A DNA stretch of 34,866 nt from an uncultured Propionibacteriaceae bacterium (GTDB lineage Bacteria > Actinomycetota > Actinomycetes > Propionibacteriales > Propionibacteriaceae): positions 1 through 34,866 of the forward strand of contig CAMDZW010000037.1 of NCBI GenBank assembly GCA_945911015.1. Direction: 5' to 3'. The translations under genes and the position numbers were made by a program. This document shows positions 7,965 to 17,254 of the stretch, piece after piece. The notes under the pieces are model-generated. The model had not been told where the DNA came from. It did not search any database and saw nothing but the letters and a program-made list of their open reading frames with translations. How positions within the stretch are numbered: position 1 is the first letter of the stretch; every line of letters begins with the position of its first letter.

Positions 7965-8812
7965 CAACGATTCAGGCCACGCTGGTCAATGACGAGGCGC
8001 CGCGGACCACGCTCGGCGAGAGTCCTCGATGGGACGGGCACGCGTGGTGGTGGGTCGATGCTGCCGTCGGCCGGGTCTGGCGACGGGTTCCGGGAGAGTC
8101 GGCCGAGCTGGTCGCCGACCGCGGTGGTCGGGTCTCGCTCGTCCATCCCGTACGAGGAACCGACGCCCAGATCCTGGACAACACCACTCTCGCTCCCCTC
8201 TCCGGTGACCGAGGACGGCTTGTCGTCGATCCGCCGACCCTGCTGAACGACGGCACTGCCGATGCCGCGGGTCGGCTCTGGGTCGGCACGGTCGACGCCG
8301 AACGACGCTCCGGAGCCGGCGCACTGTTGGTCGTGGAGGCCGGTCAGCCGACCCGGACCGTACGAGAGGGGTTCACCCTCAGCAACGGGATGGCCTGGGA
8401 CACCTCCGGCACGGTGCTCTGGCATGCCGACAGCGCCGACCGGATCGTGTGGGCGCATCAGGTTGATCTGGCAACCGGCACTGTCATCGGCAGCCGGGCT
8501 GCGATCGAACTGACCGAGGGCATGCCGGACGGCCTGGCCAGTGATGCCGAGGGCGGACTGTGGGTGGCGGTCTACGGTCTCGGCCAGGTCCACCGCTATG
8601 TCGACGGACGTCTTGATCTGGTGGTCGAGGTCCCGACGCCGCAGACCACCGCAGTCGAGCTCGGCGGGTTGGACTGCCGCGAGCTGCTGATCACCACTGC
8701 TCGCGAAGGCTACGACGAGGCTCGGTCAGCCGCGGAGCCGCTCGCCGGGCGACTGTTCCGAGCAGTCAGTCCGGTGTCAGGACTGCTGCGACCGCGTCTC
8801 TCGCCGCTCTGA
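7961..8812 (+). CDS. SMP-30/gluconolactonase/LRE-like lactonase
   Basis: I begin at the GTG at 7961 (283 residues), which overlaps the terminal TGA of the sulfatase remnant; this start places the TLGESPRWD motif near residue 17 as in the family. It is a predicted six-bladed beta-propeller hydrolysing sugar lactones with one divalent metal. Metal and active-site positions are intact: Glu20 in GESPRW, Asn96 in LLNDGTADAAGRLWVGT, Asn142 in TLSNGMAW and Asp190 in MPDGLASDAEGGLWVA. The usual family length is about 290. Unlike the sulfatase before it, no frame disruption is visible. A sugar-acid pathway role is likely but the substrate is unknown. Confidence 0.85.
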   Translation: MTTIQATLVNDEAPRTTLGESPRWDGHAWWWVDAAVGRVWRRVPGESAELVADRGGRVSLVHPVRGTDAQILDNTTLAPLSGDRGRLVVDPPTLLNDGTADAAGRLWVGTVDAERRSGAGALLVVEAGQPTRTVREGFTLSNGMAWDTSGTVLWHADSADRIVWAHQVDLATGTVIGSRAAIELTEGMPDGLASDAEGGLWVAVYGLGQVHRYVDGRLDLVVEVPTPQTTAVELGGLDCRELLITTAREGYDEARSAAEPLAGRLFRAVSPVSGLLRPRLSPL

Positions 8813-8833
8813 AGCATTCTGATCAGCCGGTGA

Positions 8834-8914
8834 CCGTACCGTCGATCCATGAATCGGCTGGTTGACCGGATGGGTAACCACTCTCCCGCCCAAAAACGTG
8901 GATCGACGGTACGG
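8834..8914. repeat. Perfect 16-bp inverted repeat with a 49-base spacer
   Basis: CCGTACCGTCGATCCA (8834-8849) is exactly repeated in inverted form as TGGATCGACGGTACGG (8899-8914). It lies between the ends of two convergent genes, so a two-way terminator is one reading. The spacer is much longer than normal for a terminator and holds CCCAAAAAC, so a small miniature-element remnant or protein-binding site is also possible. Confidence 0.6.
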
Positions 8915-8922
8915 GCGGGCGT

Positions 8923-9291
8923 CTAGTCAAGGTCTCCAGCGTCGTCCACAACGGTGAGCTCGACGTTGGCGCCCACCGCGTCCGCGCACTGCTGGGCGAG
9001 CAGTTCCAGGACCGAACTCTGCTCCTGCGGCGACAGGCCTCGCACGAACTCGACATGGATGACGATGACGCCGTCGATCATTCCTCCGGAAGCATTGGCC
9101 ACTTGATGGTGTGAAACGACCATGAAGTACGCCGTCGACATCGGATCGTCCACATCCGGGGTTGATGCGGTTGATGGCGTGGCGGTGACTGAGGGTGGTC
9201 CTGCACCGAGCCCTCCTGCACAAGCAGAAACAACACCGATCACGATGGCACCAGCAAATGCCGCCAGTCCTGATTGCCACCTGCCCGACAT
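8923..9291 (-). CDS. Small lipoprotein of unknown function
   Basis: Starting at MSGRWQSGLAAFAGAI, 31 codons inside the longest frame, gives a 122-residue protein with a lipoprotein signal (AGAIVIGVVSAC) and a mature N-terminus of Gly, Ala, Pro, Ser and Thr. The folded part includes DDPMSTAYFMVVSHHQVANA, EFVRGLSPQEQSSVLELLAQQC and VELTVVDDAGDLD. I recognise no family. Its overall layout (short lipoprotein, Thr/Pro linker, about 80-residue acidic domain ending in a short beta segment) recalls the lipoprotein at 4983-5420, but I see no convincing alignment. It lies 77 bases after the SDR stop and may have its own promoter. Confidence 0.55.
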   Translation of the reverse strand: MSGRWQSGLAAFAGAIVIGVVSACAGGLGAGPPSVTATPSTASTPDVDDPMSTAYFMVVSHHQVANASGGMIDGVIVIHVEFVRGLSPQEQSSVLELLAQQCADAVGANVELTVVDDAGDLD

Positions 9292-9333
9292 GACACCCCA
9301 ATCATCGTTGACCAATGCCCGACCTTGGGTCAC

Positions 9334-9362
9334 ACGGTCACCGATCTGACGCCACGTGTCAA
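9334..9362 (-). promoter_or_regulatory. Possible promoter of the small lipoprotein gene
   Basis: On the minus strand TTGACA (9357-9362) is a perfect -35 box; 17 bases later comes GACCGT (9334-9339), a poor -10. It falls just past the SDR stop and before the lipoprotein start. Confidence 0.3.
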
Positions 9363-9368
9363 GCCTGC

Positions 9369-10166
9369 TCAGTGAGCGGTCCAACCCCCGTCCACCGGGA
9401 TCGTGGTGCCGGTGATGTAGGCCGAGGCGGATGAGGCGAGGAAGACGACGGCGCCGCTGACATCGTGGTCGAGTGCCATCCGGCGCAGGGCTGTCCGTCG
9501 GCCGTACTTGACGCTGAACTCGCTCGACTCACCGGACTGGTTGTAACCGCCGGGGGCGAGGTAGTTGACCCGGATCCCGTGCGGCCCGAGCTCACCGGCG
9601 AGATAGCGGGTGAACCCGGCCATGCCCGCCTTGTCGTAGCTGTAGAAGGCATACGGGTGGACCGGTGTCCCCTCGTACAGGGTGGCATCGGGAGCGACCA
9701 CACCGTAGATCGAGCCAATGTTGATGATCGACCCACTGCCCTGTTCGACCATCATCGCCACGACCGCCTGGGTGACGAGGAACAGGCCCCGCGAGTTGAC
9801 GACACTGGTGGACTCCCAGTCCTCGGCGGTCGTCTCGAACAGACCGGCCCCGGCCCGCTGGACGGCGTTGTTGACCAGGACATCGACCTGGCCGAACCGT
9901 TCCCGCAGTTCGGTGCCGAAGGTGGCGATCGAGTCACGATCACCCTGGTCGAGCACCATCCCGGCCACAGTGCCTCCGCTCTGCTCGGCGATCGAGGCGG
10001 CAGCCTCCTCGGCGGTCGACAAGGTCCGTGAGGTCACCACGACAGTTGCGCCCGCTGCGGCGAGTGCCAGGCAGAAGCCGGTGCCGTAGATCCCGGCACC
10101 GCCGGTGACGACCGCCACCTGCCCGTCGAGGCGGAAGCTGTCCATGGAGAACGGTTCCATCGTCAT
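9369..10166 (-). CDS. Short-chain dehydrogenase/reductase
   Basis: This classical SDR of 265 residues starts at the ATG that overlaps the previous stop (ATGA), with GAAGGA a few bases upstream. The cofactor loop is TGGAGIYGTG (21-30), a variant of TGxxxGxG. NNAV (99-102), Ser152 in GSIYGV and the YxxxK pair Tyr175/Lys179 in FYSYDKAG complete the catalytic set. The C-terminus has FLASSASAYITGTTIPVDGGW. An insertion with LYEGTPVHPYAF before the catalytic Tyr is typical of some sugar or sugar-acid SDRs. It is the last gene of the nine-gene transporter/enzyme operon and probably oxidises or reduces an alcohol or ketone intermediate. Cofactor preference cannot be decided from the sequence by eye. 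Confidence 0.9.
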   Translation of the reverse strand: MTMEPFSMDSFRLDGQVAVVTGGAGIYGTGFCLALAAAGATVVVTSRTLSTAEEAAASIAEQSGGTVAGMVLDQGDRDSIATFGTELRERFGQVDVLVNNAVQRAGAGLFETTAEDWESTSVVNSRGLFLVTQAVVAMMVEQGSGSIINIGSIYGVVAPDATLYEGTPVHPYAFYSYDKAGMAGFTRYLAGELGPHGIRVNYLAPGGYNQSGESSEFSVKYGRRTALRRMALDHDVSGAVVFLASSASAYITGTTIPVDGGWTAH

Positions 10167-11152
10167 GATCCTTCTGTCAGATTCACCCAATTGCGGGTGG
10201 GGGCGGAGGAGCGGAGTGCATCGGCGACCTGGATGGCGGCCAGCCCGTCGGCCAAGGAGACCGCAGGAGTTGCCTCACCATGAGCCACCGCCAACAGGTG
10301 GGAGGCCTGCCGGGCCAGGGCAACCGCTGCCGGTGCCCGGTCGTCGTAGGCTTCGAGGGCAGCAGACCCAACCCTTCGTACGGTGGTGGTCCCGGCGCCG
10401 ATGTCGGCCACCAGCGACCCATGGGTGCCGATCACCGACACCTGGCGGATGCCGCGCTGGTCGACATAGTCGATGTGGACCGACCCGACGATGCCCGTCG
10501 TGGTCTCCAGCAGGGCATCGACTAGATTCGGTGACTCGACATGCGGCACTGCATCGGTGGTCCGAGCGACCGCGAGCACCGACGAGATCTCCCCGAACCA
10601 CCAGGCCAGGTAGTCCCACTCGTGCGAGTAGTCCCGATAGAGCCGACCCTCCTCCGGCACGGCAAACCGGTTCGCCGCCACGGTGATCGTGCCGTACGCG
10701 CCGAGCAGCACCTGGAAACTTGTCGGTGTCCCTATGACATTGTCGGCCAAGAGTGTGGCTACCCGGTTGGCTGCCAGGTTGTGCCGGAGCACGTAGCCCA
10801 CGACACAGCGGTCGGCGGCTGTCCCGAGACGGGAGATTGCGGCGGCAGCGTCTTCGGCCCGTGGCGCAAGCGGCTTCTCCACCAGTACGGCGATTCCGCG
10901 ATGTGCTGCTTGCTCCACCTGGCCCAGGTGGGCATGGTCCGGCACAGCCACCACCACCGCGGTGGGCCCCAGGTCGAGCAGGGCCTCGAATGAGTCGACC
11001 GTCGCCAGGCCGGCCATCTCGGTCTCGGACCTCGACCGTGACTCGGCGGAGGCATCGAAGCCGACGAGCCGTTCCACCCCAATCGAGCGGAATGCCTTCA
11101 GATGTTGACGCCCGATCGATCCGAGCCCGCTGACCGCCACCAGGTCGCTCAT
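10163..11152 (-). CDS. Gfo/Idh/MocA family oxidoreductase
   Basis: The 329-residue protein has the N-terminal Rossmann motif GLGSIG (9-14) and the family hallmark EKPLA (91-95) after VAVPDHAH. The C-terminal beta-sheet domain begins near 125 and contains YRDYSHEWDYLAWWFG, where His176 and Asp179 sit at the position used for catalysis in many members. Known members oxidise hydroxyls of sugars, inositols or hydroxy acids with NAD(P). It overlaps both neighbours by four bases. In this operon it would act after the DapA-like aldolase or on the imported compound. Substrate prediction beyond polyol, sugar or hydroxy-acid is not justified. Confidence 0.88.
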   Translation of the reverse strand: MSDLVAVSGLGSIGRQHLKAFRSIGVERLVGFDASAESRSRSETEMAGLATVDSFEALLDLGPTAVVVAVPDHAHLGQVEQAAHRGIAVLVEKPLAPRAEDAAAAISRLGTAADRCVVGYVLRHNLAANRVATLLADNVIGTPTSFQVLLGAYGTITVAANRFAVPEEGRLYRDYSHEWDYLAWWFGEISSVLAVARTTDAVPHVESPNLVDALLETTTGIVGSVHIDYVDQRGIRQVSVIGTHGSLVADIGAGTTTVRRVGSAALEAYDDRAPAAVALARQASHLLAVAHGEATPAVSLADGLAAIQVADALRSSAPTRNWVNLTEGS

Positions 11153-12105
11153 GCTTCCGGCCGAAGCTCTGCCGCCTTGGTCAGGAAGTCGGCGACATGG
11201 CTGACCAGGCCGGGATCGGCCTGGACGAAGGGGGCTGCGGAGGTGTTGTGGGCGATGACTCCCTGCTGCACCAGGGCTTCCTTGACGATCGCAAAGAACT
11301 GCGCGGAGAAACTTCCGCCCGGGATCGGTCGGAAGTAGACGTCCAACAGGGCGACGATCTGGTCCTGGATGTGTGCGGCGGCGGCCCAGTCTCCGGCTGC
11401 CGCATGCGCGGCAAGGGCGAGATGGAACCTTGGGAAGAGGTTGGCCAGCCCGGGGATCGCCCCGGATCCACCACTGAGTAGGAATCCATCGATCGACTCC
11501 TCGGCCCCGGTGAAGTGTGGCAGCTCGGCCAAGCCGGCCTCGCGGAGTGCGCCCACCCGTAGCCGGGCTTCACCGGCACTGCCGCTGGAATCCTTCACGC
11601 CGGCGATGGTCCCGTCGGTGGCGAGCCGCACCAGCAGGTCAGCACTGAGGGACACCGCGACACGGCTCGGCACCTCGTAGGCGACGACCGGGATCTGCGC
11701 CCGATCGGCGACCGCACCGAAGTGGCCGGCCAGTTCGTCAGGGGACAGCTGGAACCCGTACGGGGCGGGCAGCAGCAGCGCATCGGCGCCCAACCCGGCG
11801 AAAGCGGCACCGTCGATGACGGCGTCCGCGGTGCCCAGACTCGCCACCCCCGCCCAGACCGGCACATCACCTGCGGCCGCGTCGACCACACAGCCGGTGA
11901 CCGTGCGGCGGTCCTCGGCAGACAGGGCGCCATTTTCGCCGGAGGAGCCCAGGACCAGCAGTCCGTCGACACCGGTCGAAATCAGGTGCCGGGTGAACCG
12001 GGTGGTCGACTCGAGGTCAATTCCCCCGGAGGGCACCAGGGGCGTCACCATGGGGACGATGACCCCACTGGTGGGGACCACCGGGGTCCGATTGTCGGAA
12101 GTCAC
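11149..12105 (-). CDS. DapA/N-acetylneuraminate lyase family aldolase
   Basis: I start at GTG 12105 (VTSDNRTPVVPTSGVIVPMVTPL), seven bases after the fusion gene's stop; the longer frame reads back into that gene. The 318-residue TIM-barrel has GSSGENG (53-59) at the carboxylate-binding loop, Tyr143 in VAYEVPSR and the Schiff-base Lys171 in GVKDSSG. Members cleave or form bonds between pyruvate, or other 2-oxo acids, and an aldehyde; some instead act as dehydratases. True dihydrodipicolinate synthase is unlikely in this catabolic context, next to a peptide-type importer and dehydrogenases. The gene overlaps the oxidoreductase start by four bases. Confidence 0.88.
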   Translation of the reverse strand: MTSDNRTPVVPTSGVIVPMVTPLVPSGGIDLESTTRFTRHLISTGVDGLLVLGSSGENGALSAEDRRTVTGCVVDAAAGDVPVWAGVASLGTADAVIDGAAFAGLGADALLLPAPYGFQLSPDELAGHFGAVADRAQIPVVAYEVPSRVAVSLSADLLVRLATDGTIAGVKDSSGSAGEARLRVGALREAGLAELPHFTGAEESIDGFLLSGGSGAIPGLANLFPRFHLALAAHAAAGDWAAAAHIQDQIVALLDVYFRPIPGGSFSAQFFAIVKEALVQQGVIAHNTSAAPFVQADPGLVSHVADFLTKAAELRPEA

Positions 12106-12112
12106 TGATGGG

Positions 12113-14209
12113 TCACTTTCTGTACGGGAGTTGAGAGGCGGGTGGGCAGACCGACACCAAGGGGGTGCCGGCCGTGACCGGGGCAAGGGTGCGAAGGAAG
12201 ACAATGTGGCCGTCGGCGGCCGCGCGGACCTCGCTGATCGGGTGTCCTGAGTGGTCGAGGACGACACCGACCCGGTCTCCGGCATGCACTGGGTCGAGCA
12301 TGGTCGCTTCTGCGGCGAACCAGCCGTCGACCTCGGCGGCAGTGAAGGTGTCGGTGTTCCCGTTGCCGGTCAGGTGGAGCCGAGGCTGTCGGGCGGTCGG
12401 GACCGTGTCGGATGGCAGCAGCCCCCATGACTGGGCGACTCGGAGCACTCCGTTGGCGTACTGCTCGACGACCACCGGATCAACGACACCACCGCGGGGC
12501 GACTCGACATACATCGCGGGGATGCCGAGCTCCTCGGCGACGGTCAGCGTCCGACCGGGGCCGACTTCGGGGTGGCTCCAGATCGTGTCCAGGCCGAAGG
12601 CGTTGATCATCGCCAAGTTGGCCTCGCCCTGGGGGCCGGTTGACAATGTGCCGGCGAACAGGGGCAGGTCAGCATCCTGAGACGAGGTGTGGAGGTCGAT
12701 GAGACCGTCGTGCTCGGCAATCAGACCGGCCACGACAGCGGCCACCTGCTCGGTGGGGCTGCCGAGCGGATCGCCGGGGAAGGTCCGGGCCAGGTCCAGT
12801 CCGTCCGCCGGTCCGGTCCGTACGAATGCCGAGTGAGCTGCTTCGTGGGTCACCGGGATCACCGTGATCGAGCCAGCCATCAGAGGCAGTGGGGTCGCCG
12901 CGACCCGACCGGCGCCGAGGATGCCGCCGATCTCGTTGCCGTGGACGCCGCCGAGCACCAGCAGTCGCGGTCCGGGTGCTGTGGAGACGCACCGGTGGAC
13001 GGTGACTCCTACCGATCCGTCGGGGCTGGTCACCCGCTCGGTCTGCCACTCGACCAGCGACCGGCCGCCACATCGACCGGTGGGCGAAGACCGGTCGATT
13101 CCCGAAGCGGGTGTCGCTGTGACCAGGGAGCGCAGCTCGGCCTCGACCTGGTCCGGGTCGATCGTGGGGACAACGGCGTCACCGACGAGCCGGTCAAGCG
13201 CCGCCAGGTCCTTGTGCCCGGCGCCGGTCGCAATGACAACCACAGGTTCGTTCCGGCAGAGTCGACCGGCGGCGAGATCGGCGATCACCCCGGCCAATGC
13301 GGTGGCGCCAGCCGGCTCGACCAGGAGTCCGGCTTCGGCCATGATCCGTTGGGCCGCTGCGATGTCCTCGTCGGTCGGAGCGACCGCGTGGCCACCACTG
13401 TCCGCGATGGCGGCAACAGCACCGTCGGCGTCGTAGAGGACCGCCATCTGCAGCCCCGACACCCTGCTGGTCACGGCGCCGGTGATCCCCTCCAGATGTC
13501 CGTCCAGCGCCGCAGGGAGTGAGCCCACCCCGTACGGCTGGACGCCGACCAGGACCGGCACCGAGCCCAACTCGGTGTATCCGCGGAACAGCCCGGTGAG
13601 CAGTCCGCCACCGCCGACCGGGGCGTAGACGCGAGTCGCGTCCGGGACCTGCTCGGCCAGTTCGTACGCAATCGTCTGGACCCCGGTCATCGCCTCCGGC
13701 GCGTAGTGGAAGCCGGTCAGCATCGGATAGTGACCGCTGGCTGCGGCTGCGGCGGCCACCAGGTCGGCCACCTCCCGGGTCGAGGCGGCATCATGCCCGA
13801 CCCCCGAAACCCGTCGACAGACCGCGCCGGTCGCGGCGATCTCACGCAGCTTGGCCGGCACGATGTCAGCCAGCGTGAACAACACGGCCTGGGATCCGGC
13901 TGCCGCTGCATAGGCCGCGGCAGCAGCACCACCGTTGCCCGACGACGTGCCCACAACACCCGCCAACCCGCGCTCACGGACCAGGCTGAAGGCCACCGAG
14001 GCGATCCGGGCCTTGAAGGAACCGGTCGGATTGCGATCCTCGGCCTTCACCCACAGCCGGTCGAGTCCGATCCGCGCGCCGATGGTCGCCGACACGTCGA
14101 CCGTCGGGGTGTCGCCTTCGCCCAGGCTCACCACGTGAGCCAGATCCCGGACCGGGAGCCGGGCGTGATGGCGCCACAGTCCCGTACGGACAGAGGATCC
14201 TGAACTCAT
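12113..14209 (-). CDS. Fusion: threonine-synthase-like PLP enzyme + AstE/AspA/DoeB-like zinc deacylase
   Basis: The 698-residue protein starts at the ATG overlapping the oppF-like stop, with GAGGTGG upstream. Residues ~1-345 form a fold-type II PLP domain: GEGDTP (30-35), the PLP lysine Lys66 in [19 protein letters not shown] (87-96), the phosphate loop GGGGLLTG (199-206) and ATGAGHKDL (327-335), most like threonine synthase or threonine dehydratase-like enzymes. After a linker (~350-390), residues ~395-690 form an M14-like deacylase: zinc ligands His423 and Glu426 in GGVHGNE and His507 in LIDLHTS, and the probable catalytic Glu569 in MYVESPRGG, then a C-terminal barrel with [12 protein letters not shown]. 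Both active sites look complete. In ectoine-use clusters, EutB is PLP-dependent and EutE/DoeB is an AstE-type deacetylase, but as separate proteins. The likely job is deacylation plus elimination of one amino compound; the substrate is unknown. Confidence 0.85.
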   Translation of the reverse strand: MSSGSSVRTGLWRHHARLPVRDLAHVVSLGEGDTPTVDVSATIGARIGLDRLWVKAEDRNPTGSFKARIASVAFSLVRERGLAGVVGTSSGNGGAAAAAYAAAAGSQAVLFTLADIVPAKLREIAATGAVCRRVSGVGHDAASTREVADLVAAAAAASGHYPMLTGFHYAPEAMTGVQTIAYELAEQVPDATRVYAPVGGGGLLTGLFRGYTELGSVPVLVGVQPYGVGSLPAALDGHLEGITGAVTSRVSGLQMAVLYDADGAVAAIADSGGHAVAPTDEDIAAAQRIMAEAGLLVEPAGATALAGVIADLAAGRLCRNEPVVVIATGAGHKDLAALDRLVGDAVVPTIDPDQVEAELRSLVTATPASGIDRSSPTGRCGGRSLVEWQTERVTSPDGSVGVTVHRCVSTAPGPRLLVLGGVHGNEIGGILGAGRVAATPLPLMAGSITVIPVTHEAAHSAFVRTGPADGLDLARTFPGDPLGSPTEQVAAVVAGLIAEHDGLIDLHTSSQDADLPLFAGTLSTGPQGEANLAMINAFGLDTIWSHPEVGPGRTLTVAEELGIPAMYVESPRGGVVDPVVVEQYANGVLRVAQSWGLLPSDTVPTARQPRLHLTGNGNTDTFTAAEVDGWFAAEATMLDPVHAGDRVGVVLDHSGHPISEVRAAADGHIVFLRTLAPVTAGTPLVSVCPPASQLPYRK

Positions 14210-15207
14210 CGGGCCACCTCCGGTTGGGTCGCGTGGATGCAGGCAGCCGCGGTCGCTGCGGGGACCTCGGGAACGGAGGTCAGCAGGGGGAGTTCGACGG
14301 CGCACTCGTCGGTGGCGATCGGACAACGAGTCCGGAACGAGCAGCCCGAGGGCAACGACACCGGATCAGGCAGGTCACCGATGAGCCGGATCCGCTCACC
14401 CTGCCCCCGCAGGGTCGGATCCGACACCGGAACAGCTGACAGCAGGGCCTGGGTGTAGGGATGGCGCGGGTTGGCGAAGAGCTCCTCGGTGGTGCCGATC
14501 TCGACGATCCGGCCGAGATACATGACGGCGACCCGGTGGGCGATGTGCTTGACCACGGCCAGGTCATGGGCGATGAACAGATACGACAACCCGAGTTCGC
14601 GTTGCAGCCGACTCAGCAGATTGACCACCTGGGCCTGCACCGACACATCCAGGGCTGACACGGGTTCGTCGAGGATCAGCATGTTCGGTTCGAGGGCCAG
14701 CGCTCGGGCGATGCCGACCCTTTGGCGTTGACCGCCGGAGAACTCGTGCGGATAACGGTTGATCAGTTCGGGGCGCAGCCCGACCAGATCAAGCAACTCC
14801 TCGGCTCGGGCCCGACGTGACTCGGCGGTCCCGACTCTGTGGATCTCCAACGGCTCGGTGATGATGGCGCCGACGGTGTTGCGCGGCGGCAACGAGGCGT
14901 ACGGATCCTGGAACACGAATTGCAGGTCGCGCCGCATTTTCCGCAGCTCCGAGCGGGACAGCGCCGCCAGGTCCTGACCGTCGAACGAGATCTGACCGGA
15001 GGTGGGCTCGTGGAACCGCATCAGGGTCTTGCCGACCGTGGACTTGCCGCAGCCGGACTCGCCCACCAGCGCGAGGGTTTCGCCCCGGCCGACCTCGAAG
15101 GAGACGCCGTTGACAGCGTGTACCCAGCGCTTCTTCTCCCACGGGGTGGATCGCTTCACCGGATAGTGCTTGACCAGATCGCTCACCTGCAGCAGTGGTT
15201 CGTTCAT
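14206..15207 (-). CDS. Dipeptide/oligopeptide ABC importer ATPase, OppF/DppF-type
   Basis: This 333-residue ATPase has Walker [10 protein letters not shown] (49-57), the Q-loop Gln100 in [16 protein letters not shown], the signature SGGQRQR (157-163), Walker B LILDEP (177-182) and the H-loop IAHDLAVV. The C-terminal oligopeptide-transporter extension follows, with [27 protein letters not shown] and cysteines in [27 protein letters not shown] replaces the more usual PxxSLNPRxTV. It pairs with the OppD-type subunit to drive uptake. It is coupled by ATGA overlaps to the gene on each side, including the fusion enzyme, which ties import tightly to catabolism. Confidence 0.93.
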   Translation of the reverse strand: MNEPLLQVSDLVKHYPVKRSTPWEKKRWVHAVNGVSFEVGRGETLALVGESGCGKSTVGKTLMRFHEPTSGQISFDGQDLAALSRSELRKMRRDLQFVFQDPYASLPPRNTVGAIITEPLEIHRVGTAESRRARAEELLDLVGLRPELINRYPHEFSGGQRQRVGIARALALEPNMLILDEPVSALDVSVQAQVVNLLSRLQRELGLSYLFIAHDLAVVKHIAHRVAVMYLGRIVEIGTTEELFANPRHPYTQALLSAVPVSDPTLRGQGERIRLIGDLPDPVSLPSGCSFRTRCPIATDECAVELPLLTSVPEVPAATAAACIHATQPEVAR

Positions 15208-16220
15208 GCCGGCCTCTCGCTCAGGGCTAGCTCGGTGTGGAAGTGGCAGGCGGCGGCCCGGCCCTCGCCCAGGACGGCCAGCTCAGGGGCCTCAGCGCAC
15301 TCGGTACGGCCCTGGGCCAGGTCACAACGTGGTCGGAAGGAGCATCCCGACGGCAGCCGGGCCGGATTCGGTGGCTGTCCGGGGATTGCGTCCAGGTCGC
15401 CACCGTCGGTGTCGTCCAGCGTGGGGCGCGATGCCAACAGTCCGCGGGTGTAGGGATGTCGTGGTTCGGCGAACAGCTCTGCTGCGGTGCCGGTCTCGAC
15501 GACCCGCCCGGCATACATCACCAGAGCGCGGTCGGCGACCTCGGCGATCACTCCCAGATCGTGGGTGATCATCACCAGAGCGGTCCCGGTCTCGACCTGT
15601 ACATCGTGCAGCAGGTCGAGGATCTGGGCCTGTACGGTCACGTCGAGTGCCGTGGTCGGTTCGTCGGCGAGCAGGATCCGCGGGCGGTTGGCCATCGCCA
15701 TGGCGATCATGGCCCGCTGGCGCATGCCGCCGGAGAACTCGTGCGGATACTGCCGGGCTCGGCGGACCGCATTCGGGATCCGGACCTGATCCAGGAGCTC
15801 GATGATCCGGGACTGGCGACCACGTCGGTCCAGCCCACGGGAATGACGCTTCAGGCTCTCGTCGATCTGGGCCGCAATGGTCATCACCGGGTTGAGCGCC
15901 GTCATCGGGTCCTGGAAGATCATCGAGATCTCCCTCCCCCGTACCGACTGCAGGCGCTTCTCGCTGGCACCGACCAGTTCGACTCCGTCGAGTGTCACCG
16001 AACCGCCGGTGATGCGACCGTTGGCCGCCAGCAGCCCGAGGATCGCCAGCATGGTGATCGACTTGCCCGATCCGGACTCGCCAACCACACCGAGGGTCTC
16101 GCCCGGGGCGAGGTCGAAGCTCACTCCGTTGACGGCCCGTACGGTGCCCCCCGCGGTCGAGAACTCACAGGTCAGATCCCGTACTGACAGCACGGGAGTC
16201 GTCTCAGAGGTGCTGGTCAT
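15204..16220 (-). CDS. Dipeptide/oligopeptide ABC importer ATPase, OppD/DppD-type
   Basis: The 338-residue protein has Walker A GESGSGKS (47-54), [15 protein letters not shown] around the Q-loop, signature [14 protein letters not shown], Walker [19 protein letters not shown] and [21 protein letters not shown]. The C-terminus carries the [10 protein letters not shown] segment and the cysteine-containing tail [18 protein letters not shown] of this subfamily. It is the second ATPase of the importer. Start and stop overlap its neighbours by four bases each. Confidence 0.93.
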   Translation of the reverse strand: MTSTSETTPVLSVRDLTCEFSTAGGTVRAVNGVSFDLAPGETLGVVGESGSGKSITMLAILGLLAANGRITGGSVTLDGVELVGASEKRLQSVRGREISMIFQDPMTALNPVMTIAAQIDESLKRHSRGLDRRGRQSRIIELLDQVRIPNAVRRARQYPHEFSGGMRQRAMIAMAMANRPRILLADEPTTALDVTVQAQILDLLHDVQVETGTALVMITHDLGVIAEVADRALVMYAGRVVETGTAAELFAEPRHPYTRGLLASRPTLDDTDGGDLDAIPGQPPNPARLPSGCSFRPRCDLAQGRTECAEAPELAVLGEGRAAACHFHTELALSERPA

Positions 16221-17254
16221 CGTTGTCCCTGCCTCGGGTCGACGGCGTTGCGGAGCCCCTCACCGATGAAGTTGACCGACAGGACGGTGATGGCGATGGC
16301 GATGCCGGGCGGCAGCCACATCCACGGCATCGATTCGAGGATCCGCAAGGACTGGGCCTGGTTGAGCATGGTGCCCCAGCTGGATGATGGTGGTGGCACA
16401 CCGAGACCGAGGAAGGACAGTGTCGCCTCGGTCATGATCACACCACTGATCATGCCGGTCGCGATCACGGTCGCCGGACCGAGCACGGCCGGCACGATGT
16501 GCCGGAACAGCACTCGGCTGTTCCGGGCGCCGAGACCCACCACCGCCACGACGGAGTCCTGCTCCCGCAATGACATGGTCAGGCCGCGGGTCACCCGGAA
16601 GCCGCCGGTCCATTCCATCAAGCCGATGATGATGATCATGGTGACCAAGGACGGTCCGAAGAAGGCGGCGAAGGTGATGATCACGATGATCGTCGGGAAC
16701 GACTGCATCACTTCGCACACCCGGCTCAGGAAGGAATCGACCCATCCGCGCGCGTAGCCGGCCAGCGCCCCGAGCAGGATCCCTACGAAGGTGGCAGTGA
16801 CTGCGGCTGCCAGGCCGACTGCCAGGGACACGCGGCCGCCGACGATGAGTCGGGCGAGCACGTCACGACCGGCCGAGTCGGTGCCCAGCGGGTGATCGGG
16901 CGATGGGGGGTTACGGTACTGCGCCGGATCGACGGCGTTGGGATCGACCTGCCACAGCAGCGGGCCGAGTACGGCACCGAGGACGACCAGTGTCAGGACG
17001 ATCAGCCCGGGCAGAGCGAGCCGATATTTCAGGAATCGTCGCCATGCGGCCCGTCTCGGGCTCACCGGGGGAGAGGCAAGCAGGTCGCTGTCCAGCCCGG
17101 GCGTCGTCGAGTCAGGGTCGGCAACGGGGATCGCGCCGGTGATGGGGCTGGTGCCGGCGATGGGGTCCGGGCCGGATGCCGGACCAGGACCGGCCTTCGG
17201 ATCGAGCCCTGCTTTCGTGCCCGGTCCGGCGACGGTGCGATCGGGGGCAGTCAC
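16217..17254 (-). CDS. ABC importer permease, DppC/OppC-type, with a low-complexity N-terminal extension
   Basis: The start is GTG 17254, overlapping the dppB-like stop (GTGA), giving 345 residues. Residues ~1-65 are a Gly/Pro/Asp/Ala-rich tail with loosely repeated PGTKAG, LDPKAG, PGPASG and PDPIAG units, then WRRFLKYRLALPGL leads into the first helix (~80-100). The periplasmic LGTDSAGRDVLARLIVGG motif and the EAA loop (VVGLGARNSRVLFRHIVPAVL) are typical of DppC. Later helices include IIVIITFAAFFG and IIIIGLMEW. DppC proteins are normally about 280-310 residues, so the extension is unusual; it is presumably cytoplasmic. Confidence 0.9.
   Translation of the reverse strand: MTAPDRTVAGPGTKAGLDPKAGPGPASGPDPIAGTSPITGAIPVADPDSTTPGLDSDLLASPPVSPRRAAWRRFLKYRLALPGLIVLTLVVLGAVLGPLLWQVDPNAVDPAQYRNPPSPDHPLGTDSAGRDVLARLIVGGRVSLAVGLAAAVTATFVGILLGALAGYARGWVDSFLSRVCEVMQSFPTIIVIITFAAFFGPSLVTMIIIIGLMEWTGGFRVTRGLTMSLREQDSVVAVVGLGARNSRVLFRHIVPAVLGPATVIATGMISGVIMTEATLSFLGLGVPPPSSSWGTMLNQAQSLRILESMPWMWLPPGIAIAITVLSVNFIGEGLRNAVDPRQGQR

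Noticed and set aside
11149..12105. Calling the aldolase dihydrodipicolinate synthase (dapA) for lysine synthesis
   Set aside because: The context is a catabolic, peptide-type import operon and the family includes many 2-oxo acid aldolases, so only the family name is justified.
12113..14209. Naming the operon an ectoine/hydroxyectoine degradation cluster
   Set aside because: Only the two fused domains resemble EutB and EutE/DoeB; a EutD/DoeA-type hydrolase, EutC and an ectoine-type binding protein are not present.
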